From Crotophaga sulcirostris (lineage: Eukaryota > Chordata > Aves > Cuculiformes > Crotophagidae), in the NCBI GenBank assembly GCA_013397455.1, contig VYZB01000055.1, forward strand, positions 940,552 to 1,004,551: 64,000 bases of DNA. The letters are read 5' to 3'. Under the pieces are notes generated by a model, which saw nothing but the letters and a program-made list of their open reading frames with translations, made no database searches and was not told where the DNA came from. The stretch's first letter is position 1, and the number at the start of each line of letters is the position of its first letter. Both the position numbers and the translations under genes were made by a program. Positions 52,201 through 62,786 of the stretch are shown in pieces.

Positions 52201-55200
52201 AACCGGATGATCTCTAAGGTTTCTTTCACCTCAAACCATTCTATGGTTCTATGGAACTGACACAGATCTCTAGTTAATACATTGAGACTTTCAGGGAACA
52301 AGAAATCCATTGTTAGTAATATAAAATACACAGCATAGAAACCAATGCTAAGATTACATAAATGATGATGGTCTTTGAACCAGTCTCCTCTGCTCTGTAA
52401 AGAGGCCACAGAATTATAATAAGAAGTTCTGGTTTTGCAAAAACCTTCTCAGCTGTCAGCAGTGGCTAAAAAAAAAAGCAAATTATTATAACAGCACTTG
52501 GATACAGCTGTTACAGAGTATGGGCATAAGTAGGACAAGTTTTATTAACAGAGATGACATCTTTACACTGTATTGTGCAAACACAAAAGGAAGTATTCCC
52601 TGATTATTTGCACTACAGTGTAACATATACCATGCAATAGAAACGTCAAGACTTCTTTGTCCTATGCTTCTATTTCAGTAATGTAATATACTTCATCTAA
52701 TGCACGAAATGGTAACTAAATGGGTGAAATTCAGCAACCACTACACGTCAGGAAGAATTCATCCAGCCAATCCAGAAGGGCTGAAACACATCCATCTGCC
52801 CGTAGGTTAACATCTCTTATGAAACAATCACTCCATCTCCGATCTGCCAGTCCTGTTCCCCAAGGGAAACCTATAAAACACCTTTCAAAACAAGCCTGGG
52901 AACTAAAATTCATAACTCCACTGGGTTCAGAAAAAAACATGGGCTCAATAGAGATATTGGATTTATGGTGCACTGTAACGTTACCTCATACTAACCCCTT
53001 CACACGCCACAATGTATAATCTACCAGGGTCTCTCCTTCCCCTAGGAGATAACCTTATCATCTCTTTCTTTCCTCTCCTACCTCCCTTGTAAGGAAACAA
53101 TAATTTGTTTGGGTTGGAACAGAGGCAAAGTAATGACATTTTATGTCGCTACAATCCATTTTGCTTAAATGAGCAGGTCACATGCTGCACTGTTTTTTGT
53201 TGCCTCTCCCATCTCAATACAAACAGAAACTCAATCATAACCCATGGTTACCGTGGATGGGATATCATAAACAGAGAGGTGTGAGAATGTAAAAAGGCAT
53301 TAACTACAGAGTGAAAAATGAGAAGGCATTACAGGTGAAAAATTTGCTTTTTAGCTCTTTCCCTAGAACACAAACCACTTTCGGTTGGATCCCTCCAGGA
53401 CATATGAAGACGATTGGATATGACAACACTGCAATTCAGAAGCAAAAGCCCCAACTAAAAATCACAGATGAAGATGAGCGAGATGGGATCTGAAGGATCA
53501 TCCAGCGAGCATTAACAAACCCTTCACCTTGTGACTGGCAGCTTGGTTGACCTGTTGTGAACAAACCTTGCTGTTCCACATAGGAGATTAATAAAATAGT
53601 TAGAAAATGATTTAAGCTAGTAATAAAATGTAGTCCATCTGTGTGGAATAGTTTTGAGGTATTACCTATACTGCTTGCCCACCCAGAACTGTTGGCATAC
53701 CACACTGAAAAGCATTAAATAATTTTTCTTTCATTGAATCATAGAATGATTTGGGTTGGAAGGGACCTCAAAGCCCATCCAGTTCCAACTCCCTACCATG
53801 CGCAGGGACACCTCCCACCAGACCAGACTGCTCAAAGCCCCATCCAACCTGTTCTTGAACACCTCCAGGGATGGGGCAGCCACAACTTCCCTAGGCAACC
53901 TGTGTCATCATCTCACCACCCTCATCGTGAAGACTTTCTTCCTAATGTCTAAACTAAATATTCTCCCTTCCAATTCAAAGCTGCTCCCCCTCGTCCTATC
54001 ACTACTTTCAGAAATAGTCTACAAGATACCTATTTCACTGAACTCTAAACAAATCTGAAATACACTTAGTTTCAAAATCCATGGTTTCTATTTTAGACCT
54101 GAGAAGGGTCTTGCATATCCAAATGCCTGGTTGTTTGTACTATACCTATTAGTCTAATAAAAACTATTACCACTAACCACAAATCTTGCCCTTCCAAGAG
54201 AATGTTAAAAATATCAGAATATAACAAAGAAAGCAGAACACATCGTTGTGCACTGCATGAATAAGTAGTTTTGATTTTACCAGCTCTAAAAGAAAGCAAA
54301 GTGAAGTGAAGAATCAGCTTGTGATACTGCAGAGAATTTTTTAAGATTAAAAGTATGGGCACACACCACCAAGAGGATCCTTCAAAAGGAAAGTCAACTC
54401 AATTTTCCTGTACTCATAGCTCAAATACACAAACCAGAGCACAAACTGCTTCTGAAATACATTTAAAAGAAAAAAACACAGTGAGGCTCTTTAAAAAGAA
54501 AATTAGGATTTCCAAAGGAATAGCACTTACACTATCATGATGTGCATGTTAATGTGCAAACACACACACGTTGGCAGAGGAACAGAGGTCTCAGAGATGC
54601 CAATTTCTTATAAGTCTCCTGAAAACAGGCAGATACAGGAAATAAATCTATTGCAGCTTCCACTAAGAAAAAGGCTCCAGAGGGAGACCCACTGTATTGC
54701 CGGATACCAGAGTCCACTGGGGCTTTGGTGTCTAACGAGCTGTAAACAAACCAAGTCACAAGGAAGGACTTCATTAGTTCTGCTTCTTATAAAACTACTA
54801 GATGTGCTTTTTAATACATTATTAATTCATTGAACTCATTGCCAAAAGATGGAAGCTAAGGACTTAATTCAAAAAAAAGGAATTCATGGAGAGAGCTAGC
54901 AACCTTTATGTTTGAGCAGTTAAGGGATACAAATTAAAGCCTAATTTTTAGGACAGCAAGATAATCACAGGAAGTAAAGAAAGAACCTTCTTTATGGACA
55001 CCTTGTTCTGCAGCATCTGGTGCCAACCCTCTAGAGGAACAATTTTGCAATACACAAACGCTAGTCTGGGAATCACTCTGCAAGAACTGACTTACATCTC
55101 TCGAATTCTCTTAGGTGATTTGGACCAACTCCTGCTCAGGCAAGCCCTCTCTCATAGGATACAAGCATGACTGGGAAGTCTTGAGACCCGATCACCGAAC

Positions 55201-58200
55201 TGGCACTTATTTCCCAACCAGGACTCCTAAGACCACAAATTTTTCCAGTTGTAATAAATCAAAGTTGTCACATTATCACATCACAGATGGATCTTCATTC
55301 TCACCATAATCTCTTTCTAGTTCTTGTGATCATTTGGAGTTTGGGTTTTATTCTATCTGGTGCCTTTTTTTTTTAATTGGACAGTGTTTCATTCTTGATA
55401 AGCCGTAACTTTTGAGACTAAATTTTATATCTTAACTAGTCCCTGCCCGGTTTGTCCAATCAACACAAAGTACTCAGGTAAATCCCCTCATGCCACTGAG
55501 CACCTGGGGTTTCAGAGTATGTGTGGACCATGACAAATGCATCCTCAGATAAAAACAATCCACCCATGCTTCTGGCTCATTGAGAGGCAGCAATTTCCAG
55601 CACAGTTTGATGGACGGCCAAGTCCTGGCTTCGTTCACATCAGTATGACTCACAGTCTCTTAGGGTGAACCCAGATGTTATCCCACTGAAAAAAATGCAA
55701 ATTAAGCATGGAACTGAAGTCTGAAAATGTCAATTATCCTGTTTTACCCCAACCTAAAAATAAAGGCTGTATGTGCTGGGAGACATCTCCTCCCAATGGA
55801 AAGTATTAGAATAATGAAGAATTTCATTGCTCTTCCTTTTTTCCTTCCCTGACGAGTCCCAGATAATTCCCCTCATCGCCTCTACGTAACAGCACACTCT
55901 GGCAGATTAGAGTTTTTAAAACAGGATTACTGCTTTAGAAACTGTGCTGCTAGCTCACATTTTCTAACCCATTTCCCCTCATAAAAAAATCACTCCTATA
56001 TTGTTTGAGACAGACTAGTCACTCATAAGTCTGAGAAGGAGAAAAAAATTACCATAATAAAAATCATTCTATTGCCACTGTATTCATTTTACTGGTGAAG
56101 CAGGAAATATTTTCTCGCTTTATCATAATTTTTTTTTTCTTTTGCAAACACGATAAAACAATTTCTCTCAAAATAATGCAGTGCAAAAAGTCCAAGCAGG
56201 ACTAAGTCCATGTCCCAGAAGGCAAGAAGGAAAAGAGACTCTCTTATGGAACATGTATTAAATGCTCAGTACTTAAATTCCAGATCCAAGAGGATTCAGC
56301 TTCTCTCCCCTACTTGGAATATTTGAAACAAAAAAGCGCAAGCAAACAAAAAAAAACCTAAGCCAGTTTGCACATATTTTTTATTTCTGGATAAATATTA
56401 AGAATCCAATAAGATATCTGGAACACAAAGAAGGTATTGCCCTTGGCTGCACATTTCTATTTGTTTTGAGTTAATTCATAGGAGGTCAAAGCAACAGAGA
56501 ACTACATTTACATTGAGAGAGTAACACTCCTTGTATAATATGCATGAGTTGCAAAGCAAGTGATGATGTTCAGAGTTGCCACACAGAGTCAAGAAAGTTT
56601 CACACAACGTTTGGGAAAAAAACAGACACAGTCCAATCTCTGGCAGAGCCACCATATGGAGTTTACTGTGGTAACATACGTTCCGGCCACTCAGCATAGC
56701 TCTGCTGCCAACAGTGATAGACTGAACTACTTCTTCACAAGACACATTCCCATAACCAAACAGTAAATCCTAACCCGAGAGGCTCAGATAGTTCATCTAA
56801 ATCTTTGTAGCAATAAAAGGAACAAAAGAAAAGCGTCACACTTCAACATGTGCTTTAGCATCCGCAATGATAAAAACATGAAATACGAGTATGAACTCCT
56901 AGCACATGGCATGGGATGCAAAAAAAATACCCAAGCCTATTTAGACAGACATGGATTTATCTGTATCAGATCTTGTACTACATTATGAGCCTTTGTTGTC
57001 AGCGTGGTCAAAAAAAACCACACAGGCAGATATCTTCGGGAGATACTTCAACTTCCTTAAGCCTCTCAAGATACTTTATGCCTGATTTATTGAAGTATAA
57101 ATAGAAAATAGGAAAGCACAGACAAGACAAGCTCCAAATGAAGGCTCATGACAGCCACGCCACCTGGCAGGACGTTTGCTACCCCACACTCTCCCTTATA
57201 CTGGAACACACAAATAGTTGCAGTGGAAGAGTTTAAGGATGTGACTTCGCCTGCCTCACTGAATCACGTGCCTGCGGCCTACACCAACCTACAGCCAGGT
57301 GAGAGCTGATAGATCTAAGCAGGGATACCTTGCCAGACTGCCCCCTTTGCCTATTTCTCCTCTGTGTCCTCCTCCCTTGTCCCTGAGCAGCAGTTGCGAG
57401 TCACCTAGAGCTATCCGAGCACACAGTTTGGCTCAATAACACTCCTACAGGCTGCAGGACTTCACCATGAAGTCTCCAAGGAACTCTCATACACCCTCTT
57501 CTGCCAAAAAGGTTCAAAGTACTTCATTCATCACAGTTGTTTCCACTGTGAACATCACCTTAAGAGATACTTCAATTGCTTTACGTTTTTTTTTTTAAAT
57601 CAACAATTTTCAGACATTCAGCTATGATGGCTTAATTTAGCTGAAGTATCTCAAACCCTTTTTTAAGTTAAGTTCTTCAAAAGGAGACATCAGGTGGTAA
57701 CTGCTCGTGCTTCCATTGTAAATCCAGCTCCAGCTGCTTCCTGCACGTTTCAAACACAGATGCCTCTGAAATCTGGTCCTATAAATCAAATGCAAACCCA
57801 TCCCTGTCAGTGCAGAGACTGACACTGACTATAGTCAGGTTTGGATTAGACTCTACAGCTAAGTCTTTTTATCCTGGTTGCGTTCTCTTCTACCAAATTA
57901 TTTTCCTTTAAGTTGAACTGAAGATTGTCTATCAAACTCTAACTCAAGTTACCAGTTCAGGACCTGTAAAGAGTTTAAGTGTTCAGATGAAATGAGAATA
58001 GGAAAAATAGGAGAATAAAATGCACTAGAAAGGCTATCAATTTGCTGAGCCCATTATTGATTTTCCCTGAGTATAAGATAAAAACTGGAAGGCTTCACTG
58101 ATTTCTGCATCTGTCATTGTTACCTAAACTTCTCATTTAAAAAGGCTGAAACCACAGAATTTTACTTGCAAAGAGGGAAGTGACACTGGTAGATTATTCC

Positions 58201-61200
58201 TGGAAGTAGATGCACGTGTTTGTGTGTGTGTAACACCTACAATCTGGAGTGCAGACACCAAAGACACAGCACAACTCATCACAATTATCAATGAACATGA
58301 TTGCTGTCTGTCTGGGCTCCAGTTCAGATTCACTCAGGCAGCCACAGGGCTTTGTTACCTTTGTCGTTTTACATGTGCCTATCCGTGCATTTGTAGAGCA
58401 CCCATCTACAGGAGCTGCAATCTGGAATGATGGCTACTATCACAAACACAAAACTGCTTCAAAAAGGTGCCTCTTAAGGCTGCACAGCATTCAAGAAGAA
58501 AGAAAAGAAACAAAGACCATCTGTTAGTTACTGCAAGCTAAATAGCAATTATATTACCTGCGTATAAGGAAAACGACCAAAAACTGAACCATTATACACA
58601 ATTACATCCTGAAGACATCATTTACAGTGCCATCCTCATAACAGTTTTTCTTTTGTTAAAAACACTAAATATTACAGGAAACTTGCAGTAAAATAGGAAT
58701 TTGGTCTTTATTAACACACTGTAGAAAACACAAGACAAAAAAAGGTTTTAAAACAATCATTCTGGATGTAAAAGTTGCCATATCAAATCTCTGACTAAAT
58801 GCAAAAAAACCCTGAAGCACAGATTTAAAACTAAACATGCAGGAAAGTTGAGCTACTTGTAGGTCGATGCAGCTCTTAATGGAAGATAAAAAGAAAGCAA
58901 ACAAACAAAAAAAAAACCCCATTAAGACAAGTCATTTAGCACTCCTTACCTTGGAACCTGCCAACATAGTTTTCAGCATTTTCGTTCCTTTTCCAATACC
59001 AACCACTGCAAAGACAGAAGGAGAAATGCCACTTCCAAATGAGCTCAGCGGTTCCCTTATTCAACACAATTCATTACTAAATATTGTGCTAGTCAGAAAC
59101 ACAGCCTTTTATGTTCTGTTATAGCATGTAGAGTCAATCCTTATGATAAAGTATCTCTGATGTTCAAACAGTACGAGACTAGTGAAAAGAAAACAGTTTG
59201 AACCAGAAGATGAATAAGTTTCATCTATTGTTAAAATGCTTTAATTTAACCCCTAGATTTATTCCTCTTTTAATCACCAAAGAAACAGATAGTGCAATTA
59301 ATGCTGCCTCTGGTTTGATGAAGGCCATGGCTCTCTAATAATGAATCTATCCTTCACTGTAACTAAATAGCCCTTTTAAAGGTTGATAGTGACCAAGGGT
59401 AATACAGCCAAGATAGCGTAATGAAATTGTTTATCAGCCTTACAGCAGAAAGTAAAATAATCAAAAGGTCCAACTGTCTCTGTCAAAATTACTTTATAAT
59501 CCTACCCTCCTAATATTGTGGATGTACAGAGTACTGCCTTTCCCAGCTTAAGCCAGGTATTCCGCAAAACAACACTCAGCTTTTCATAAAAGCAGCAGAT
59601 GGAAGAAGAGCTCTATTTTATATCTTCTTTTAAAGCTTTTTACAGAAAGGTGTTTCTCTTGAATATGTTTTTCTATCGATTTTCTCCACATACAGCAATC
59701 CAAACAACGACAACAGAAGGAAGATGGGAAACAACAAAAATTTTGGAATGTAATTAATTTTGGGTACAATTCATGGAGTACCCTACAGCTTATGTCCTTG
59801 ATTGTAATAAAACTAGAGGAGTCAGGGGAGCTTACAGGAAATCAGCTTTGTGTTAACCCGCAGCCAGTACCAAAAGCACCAAACTAGACAATGAACTACT
59901 TATTTTTTTAAACACACACTTGTGCACTACTGCTGCCTGATCTTTACATACTGAGACCCACTAGACTACTACTTATTCTCAATTACTTCTCTTGTTCCTG
60001 AGCGTTTTTAGTCACACACCCTTCTGCTTGCACTTTTGTGTACCTTCAGTTCAGCCTGCTCCTGTCGTATTCACCACACAAAGAGCTGCAACACGGCTGA
60101 GAAAAGGAGATAAGCACACAGATAAAACTTCACAACCAAGCACTTCTCTTGCAATGTGATGACATCACTGACACTTCAACATAACTGCTGAGCTGAAATT
60201 TGCTGAAGAGTGTCAACAGATTTGATAGAATAATTTTCAAGAGACCTTGAATGCTTTTGTGCACAAGACTAACAGTTTTCCCAATTAATCATCAGTTCAT
60301 GCAGCATGTTTGAGAATAACAAGGTTTAACTGAATTTTTTACTTTTAATTTGTCGGCCTCTAAACCACTTATTGAATGGCATTTGCTACTTGACTTAAGT
60401 AATATCCACTTCAGTTTCCAAAGAATTATTATCACTCTCTTACCTCTGCATTTTTATAATTAGATTTTCCTAGGACACAGGTCCTCCCATATTCCTTACA
60501 TACAGTACAGCACATATTACAAAGATATACTTGTTCTCAAAAGAAGTAATCATAATTTTCCTCTCAAACTTTACCATTAGGCTTTAATTTTGATACTTTT
60601 TCACCTTCGCATCTACTATGGAAGCATAATTCACAACTACCACATAAAAACAAGCCAAATGTTTACAAATCCCATTGTACAGCAAGAAACACTAAACTGG
60701 AACCAGAGCTCTAAACAAATACTAAAAGAAGACAGTCACTAAGACTTGACTTAAAGTTTCTTGCTTCTTGTATCTAAAATATTAGACCTAACAGTGAGAA
60801 GTAGAAGTTGAGACCCAGTTACCATCACTTTCCGAACGCAATGGAAGCATGGGGACAAACAAAAGATTTTGTCTCTCAGGCAGCAGTCGCCCAAGTTCCT
60901 ACCAGCGGAGGGCCACCACATGCCACCTGGTCTCTAAGGTGTCTTTCATTCATGTGCCATAGTCCACTAATTTCTTCTCCAAAGCCCTTCCGCATCTACA
61001 TTTGGTGTTAGTAAGAAAAGAAACACAGAAGTGCATTTTCTGATGAAAAGCACTGCCCAGTTATTTGCAGTACACTTGGCACGCTAAGCAAGACTCAATA
61101 TCAACTATTGCCAACGAACAAAGTTACAGAGCTACAGTACATAAGAACTGGGAAACAGCAGTATAGATCAAGAAAGGCTAGAGGTTTCAGAAACTAACTA

Positions 61201-62786
61201 CTTCTGTTATGCTACTGTCCACAAGGAAAAAAAGCTTCCTGGCCTATCACCCTATGCCAAAAACCAGCACTTTCTGAAAAAAACCTCTGTTGTGTCCTCC
61301 CCTCTCTCCTCATTATTGTACCAGAACCCCCAAGAAATCTGGGCACATTCTCTTTCCCACTCCTCTCCAGTTTAGTTCTTTTCAAACTAGTTACCACTGA
61401 TTTTTCTCTGTGTGTTTTCTATGGCAGTGGAATGAAACACCCTGCATTTTTTTTAAATCGATCCATAGCATATTAAGGTGACGCACGTCTCTGTCTTTAC
61501 CAAGCATATCAAGCCCAAGCACTTTTTCTCATGCCACAGGATATCAGAGAACAGCAGGAGAAGCAATTAAGAAGCATGAGCGATTTTTCTTTTCCTATGG
61601 ATCAATGCTCTCAACTTCCCACAATGAGTAGTAGCACGCTCAAAGGGAGCATCTGTGTAGAAGGAAAGTGTCCACTTCAGCAATACACACAGTATTCTCC
61701 GGTGAGCAGCCATATAGTACGGGAAATTGGAACAAAACAAGTTTACTTCTAGCCCAAAAATGCTGCATTTTGCAATGTTTACAGGTGACAGAGTTTTTTT
61801 TACAGAGAAAGACAATTACCAGCCTATAGACCTTTACCAGCAAGTCTCAGCAAACAACAATCTCCTTGAAGGACAGCCCTCCCTGAGAAGACATCAAAAT
61901 TCAGTGGATTTACTTCCAGCATATGCTCATAACTGCACCTGTTGACTTTCAAAACCAAAAAAGTATTGCTCTTATTTGTTCTAGCCAAGCAGAGCTGCAA
62001 GGCTACCATGTAAGCAAGTTTGCCTGATACTCATCAAAAAATAACTATTGTCAACAATGTATAACACGGGCATAAACCAACCCAGTGATCACACCCACAG
62101 CTGAGTTTTCAACACCAGCAACTGACACATCCTGTTCTGTAATAAGCAAAGGAACTGGATAAACGCATTGCTATCAAAATTAAAAGACAAAATCTCTTTA
62201 TGAAGCAAAATAAGACAGGAAGCAAAAACTGTTTCTATGCTGAGCGTCAAAAAAAGCCTGAATTGCTCTTATACATCTTTCATTTGGTGAGTATTACAAG
62301 CCGAAAAGCTCCCTCAAAATCCCAGAAATGCATTAGTTGAAGAACAAATACTCTAGAAAATTACGATGATTAAAAACCCCCAGCTTAAGGGAAAAAAAAA
62401 GCCATCAATTTCTGAGGTAATTTAGAATTCATTACATAGGAGTCTGTATTTTCATGTAATAACTGACAAGTTATTCCAGGAGTTTAGGGAGGGGGAATAC
62501 AGCCTTCTGTAAAAAACACATTATGCAGAGGAAATTGAACCCAGACCACTCTTCCACAGCAACCTGTCCTTCCTGCAAAACCACAAAGCCTGCCGTGCAT
62601 ATCCCAAATTGTTCCTCCATCTCTGATTTCATGCAGGCAAGAAAATGTTGCCTAAAATCATCTTTTGATAACTGTATTTATATTTTTCATTACCCAGAAC
62701 TCCTGCTGCTGCACTGTCCAAAGTTCCACCATGTCCAATTTTCAAAACCTTGTTTCTTTTGTTCTCATTTGTTTGCACGCCAGCTT
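37010..62786 (-). CDS. TRUB1: TRUB1, probable tRNA/mRNA pseudouridine synthase (exons 2-8; exon 1 outside window)
   Basis: Spliced gene whose seven visible coding exons join in frame into 238 residues ending at a TGA. The family converts uridine 55 in the T-arm of tRNAs, and some mRNA uridines, to pseudouridine; mammalian TRUB1 is also reported to promote let-7 maturation. Seen here: the TruB catalytic motif [15 protein letters not shown] with the nucleophilic Asp (codon 62716-62718), then [10 protein letters not shown], the [10 protein letters not shown] segment, [22 protein letters not shown], and the conserved [17 protein letters not shown] near the C-terminus. No PUA domain is recognised. 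Human TRUB1 is about 349 residues, so roughly 100 N-terminal residues should lie in exon 1 beyond position 64000. Coding joins: 62786-62694, 59005-58950, 45579-45498, 41305-41233, 39479-39340, 38250-38194, 37224-37010. All introns are GT-AG and all phases match. No frameshift or premature stop was seen, so the gene looks functional. Confidence 0.95.
37225..38193 (-). other. TRUB1: TRUB1 intron 7
   Basis: Donor GTAGGC, acceptor CTGTAG, 969 bases. No repeat or other gene seen. Confidence 0.9.
38194..38250 (-). CDS. TRUB1: TRUB1 coding exon 7
   Basis: 57 bases between acceptor CATTCCAG and donor GTAGGC. It completes the Asp codon and encodes [18 protein letters not shown], ending one base into a Glu codon. 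The C-x-x-G-x-YxRSLxxDxG motif is one of the most conserved TruB elements; its Arg is an active-site residue in the family. Confidence 0.95.
38251..39339 (-). other. TRUB1: TRUB1 intron 6
   Basis: Donor GTAAAG, acceptor TTCCAG, 1089 bases. A 99-codon plus-strand frame at 38872-39171 lies in it without recognisable features. Confidence 0.9.
39340..39479 (-). CDS. TRUB1: TRUB1 coding exon 6
   Basis: 140 bases between acceptor CTGATCAG and donor GTAAAG. It encodes 46 whole codons starting [19 protein letters not shown], continuing through [20 protein letters not shown] and ending FTL, then the first base of an Asp codon. The YSALKxxGxRxxxxxRxG and RxVxVYS segments are standard TruB-family signatures. 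Confidence 0.95.
39608..39642. repeat. (AAACC)n simple repeat in TRUB1 intron 5
   Basis: Adenine-rich tract with recurring CCAAA and CAAAACC units, about 130 bases upstream of exon 6 in transcript direction. Confidence 0.8.
40690..41192 (-). mobile_element. CR1 LINE fragment, about 500 bp, in TRUB1 intron 5
   Basis: Antisense to the plus strand, so in the same direction as TRUB1. Landmarks are GGTTAGAAAAGACCTTTGAG, GGACTCCACCACCTCCCTCG, AACCTTCCCTGGTACAGCTT and GGGGCCCAAAACTGAACTC. It is among the longest copies, and its 5' truncation point lies about 40 bases from the exon 5 splice donor at 41232. Confidence 0.92.
41233..41305 (-). CDS. TRUB1: TRUB1 coding exon 5
   Basis: 73 bases between acceptor TTTCTACAG and donor GTAAGT. 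It completes the split Asp, encodes [20 protein letters not shown] then VPP, and ends two bases into a Leu codon. The FTGxIxQxPPxYSA motif of TruB enzymes spans the exon 5/6 junction. A CR1 copy in the downstream intron ends about 40 bases from this donor. Confidence 0.95.
41306..45497 (-). other. TRUB1: TRUB1 intron 4
   Basis: Donor GTAAGC, acceptor TCTACAG, 4192 bases. Contains the CR1 copy at 42761-43248; the rest is unique-looking. Confidence 0.9.
42761..43248 (-). mobile_element. CR1 LINE fragment, about 490 bp, in TRUB1 intron 4
   Basis: Starts CCCAGAATGGTTTGGGTTGG and runs through GGGATGGGGCATCTACAACC, CACCCTCAGCAAAAAAATTT and CTGAGCCTTGTCTTCTTCAA. Same orientation as TRUB1. The minus-strand translation includes [20 protein letters not shown], the CR1 ORF end. 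Confidence 0.92.
45498..45579 (-). CDS. TRUB1: TRUB1 coding exon 4
   Basis: 82 bases between acceptor CTTCTTAG and donor GTAAGC. It encodes [19 protein letters not shown] and then KVTEEKPY, ending on the first base of an Asp codon. The LG-x-ATDTxDxxG pattern is a TruB-family hallmark that contributes to RNA binding and the active site. A 13.4-kb intron separates it from exon 3. Confidence 0.95.
52065..52254 (+). mobile_element. CR1 LINE 3' fragment in TRUB1 intron 3
   Basis: CTGGTAAGGCATTGGCACTG, CAAGGCCAGGTTGGATGGGG, CCTTCCCATGGCAGGGGGGT and tail CCATTCTATGGTTCTATGG. Opposite in orientation to TRUB1. Confidence 0.92.
53731..54010 (-). mobile_element. CR1 LINE fragment in TRUB1 intron 3
   Basis: Begins TCATTGAATCATAGAATGAT, then TTGGGTTGGAAGGGACCTCA, CTCCAGGGATGGGGCAGCCA and CTGCTCCCCCTCGTCCTATC. 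Intact reversed tail, truncated body, same orientation as TRUB1. Confidence 0.93.
58950..59005 (-). CDS. TRUB1: TRUB1 coding exon 3
   Basis: 56 bases between acceptor CTTTGCAG and donor GTAAGG. It completes the split Val codon, then encodes [18 protein letters not shown]. The VGIGxGTK segment follows the catalytic motif directly in the family. It ends on a complete codon (phase 0), matching the start of exon 4. Confidence 0.95.
59006..62693 (-). other. TRUB1: TRUB1 intron 2
   Basis: Donor GTAATG, acceptor TTTGCAG, 3688 bases. No CR1 or other repeat was recognised in it. Confidence 0.9.
62694..62786 (-). CDS. TRUB1: TRUB1 coding exon 2 (catalytic Asp exon)
   Basis: 93 bases, preceded by acceptor TTTGCAG and followed by donor GTAATG. 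It begins with two bases of a Glu codon completed from exon 1 and ends on the first base of a Val codon. It encodes [20 protein letters not shown] followed by [10 protein letters not shown]. The Asp in TLD aligns with the catalytic aspartate of all TruB enzymes. The residue three after SA is Ala; bacterial TruB usually has Thr in the motif GGTLDPLATG, and I recall Arg in human TRUB1. Confidence 0.95.

Larger units (their letters stand above)
45580..58949 (-). other. TRUB1: TRUB1 intron 3 (13.4 kb)
   Basis: Donor GTAAGG, acceptor CTTCTTAG. It carries CR1 copies at 52065 and 53731 and a GC-richer pocket near 49090-49270. No nested gene was recognised. Confidence 0.9.

Noticed and set aside
53101..53130. 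GTTTGGGTTGGAAC, similar to the start of antisense CR1 copies
   Set aside because: The following sequence does not continue as CR1, so this could be a chance match or an unresolvable remnant.
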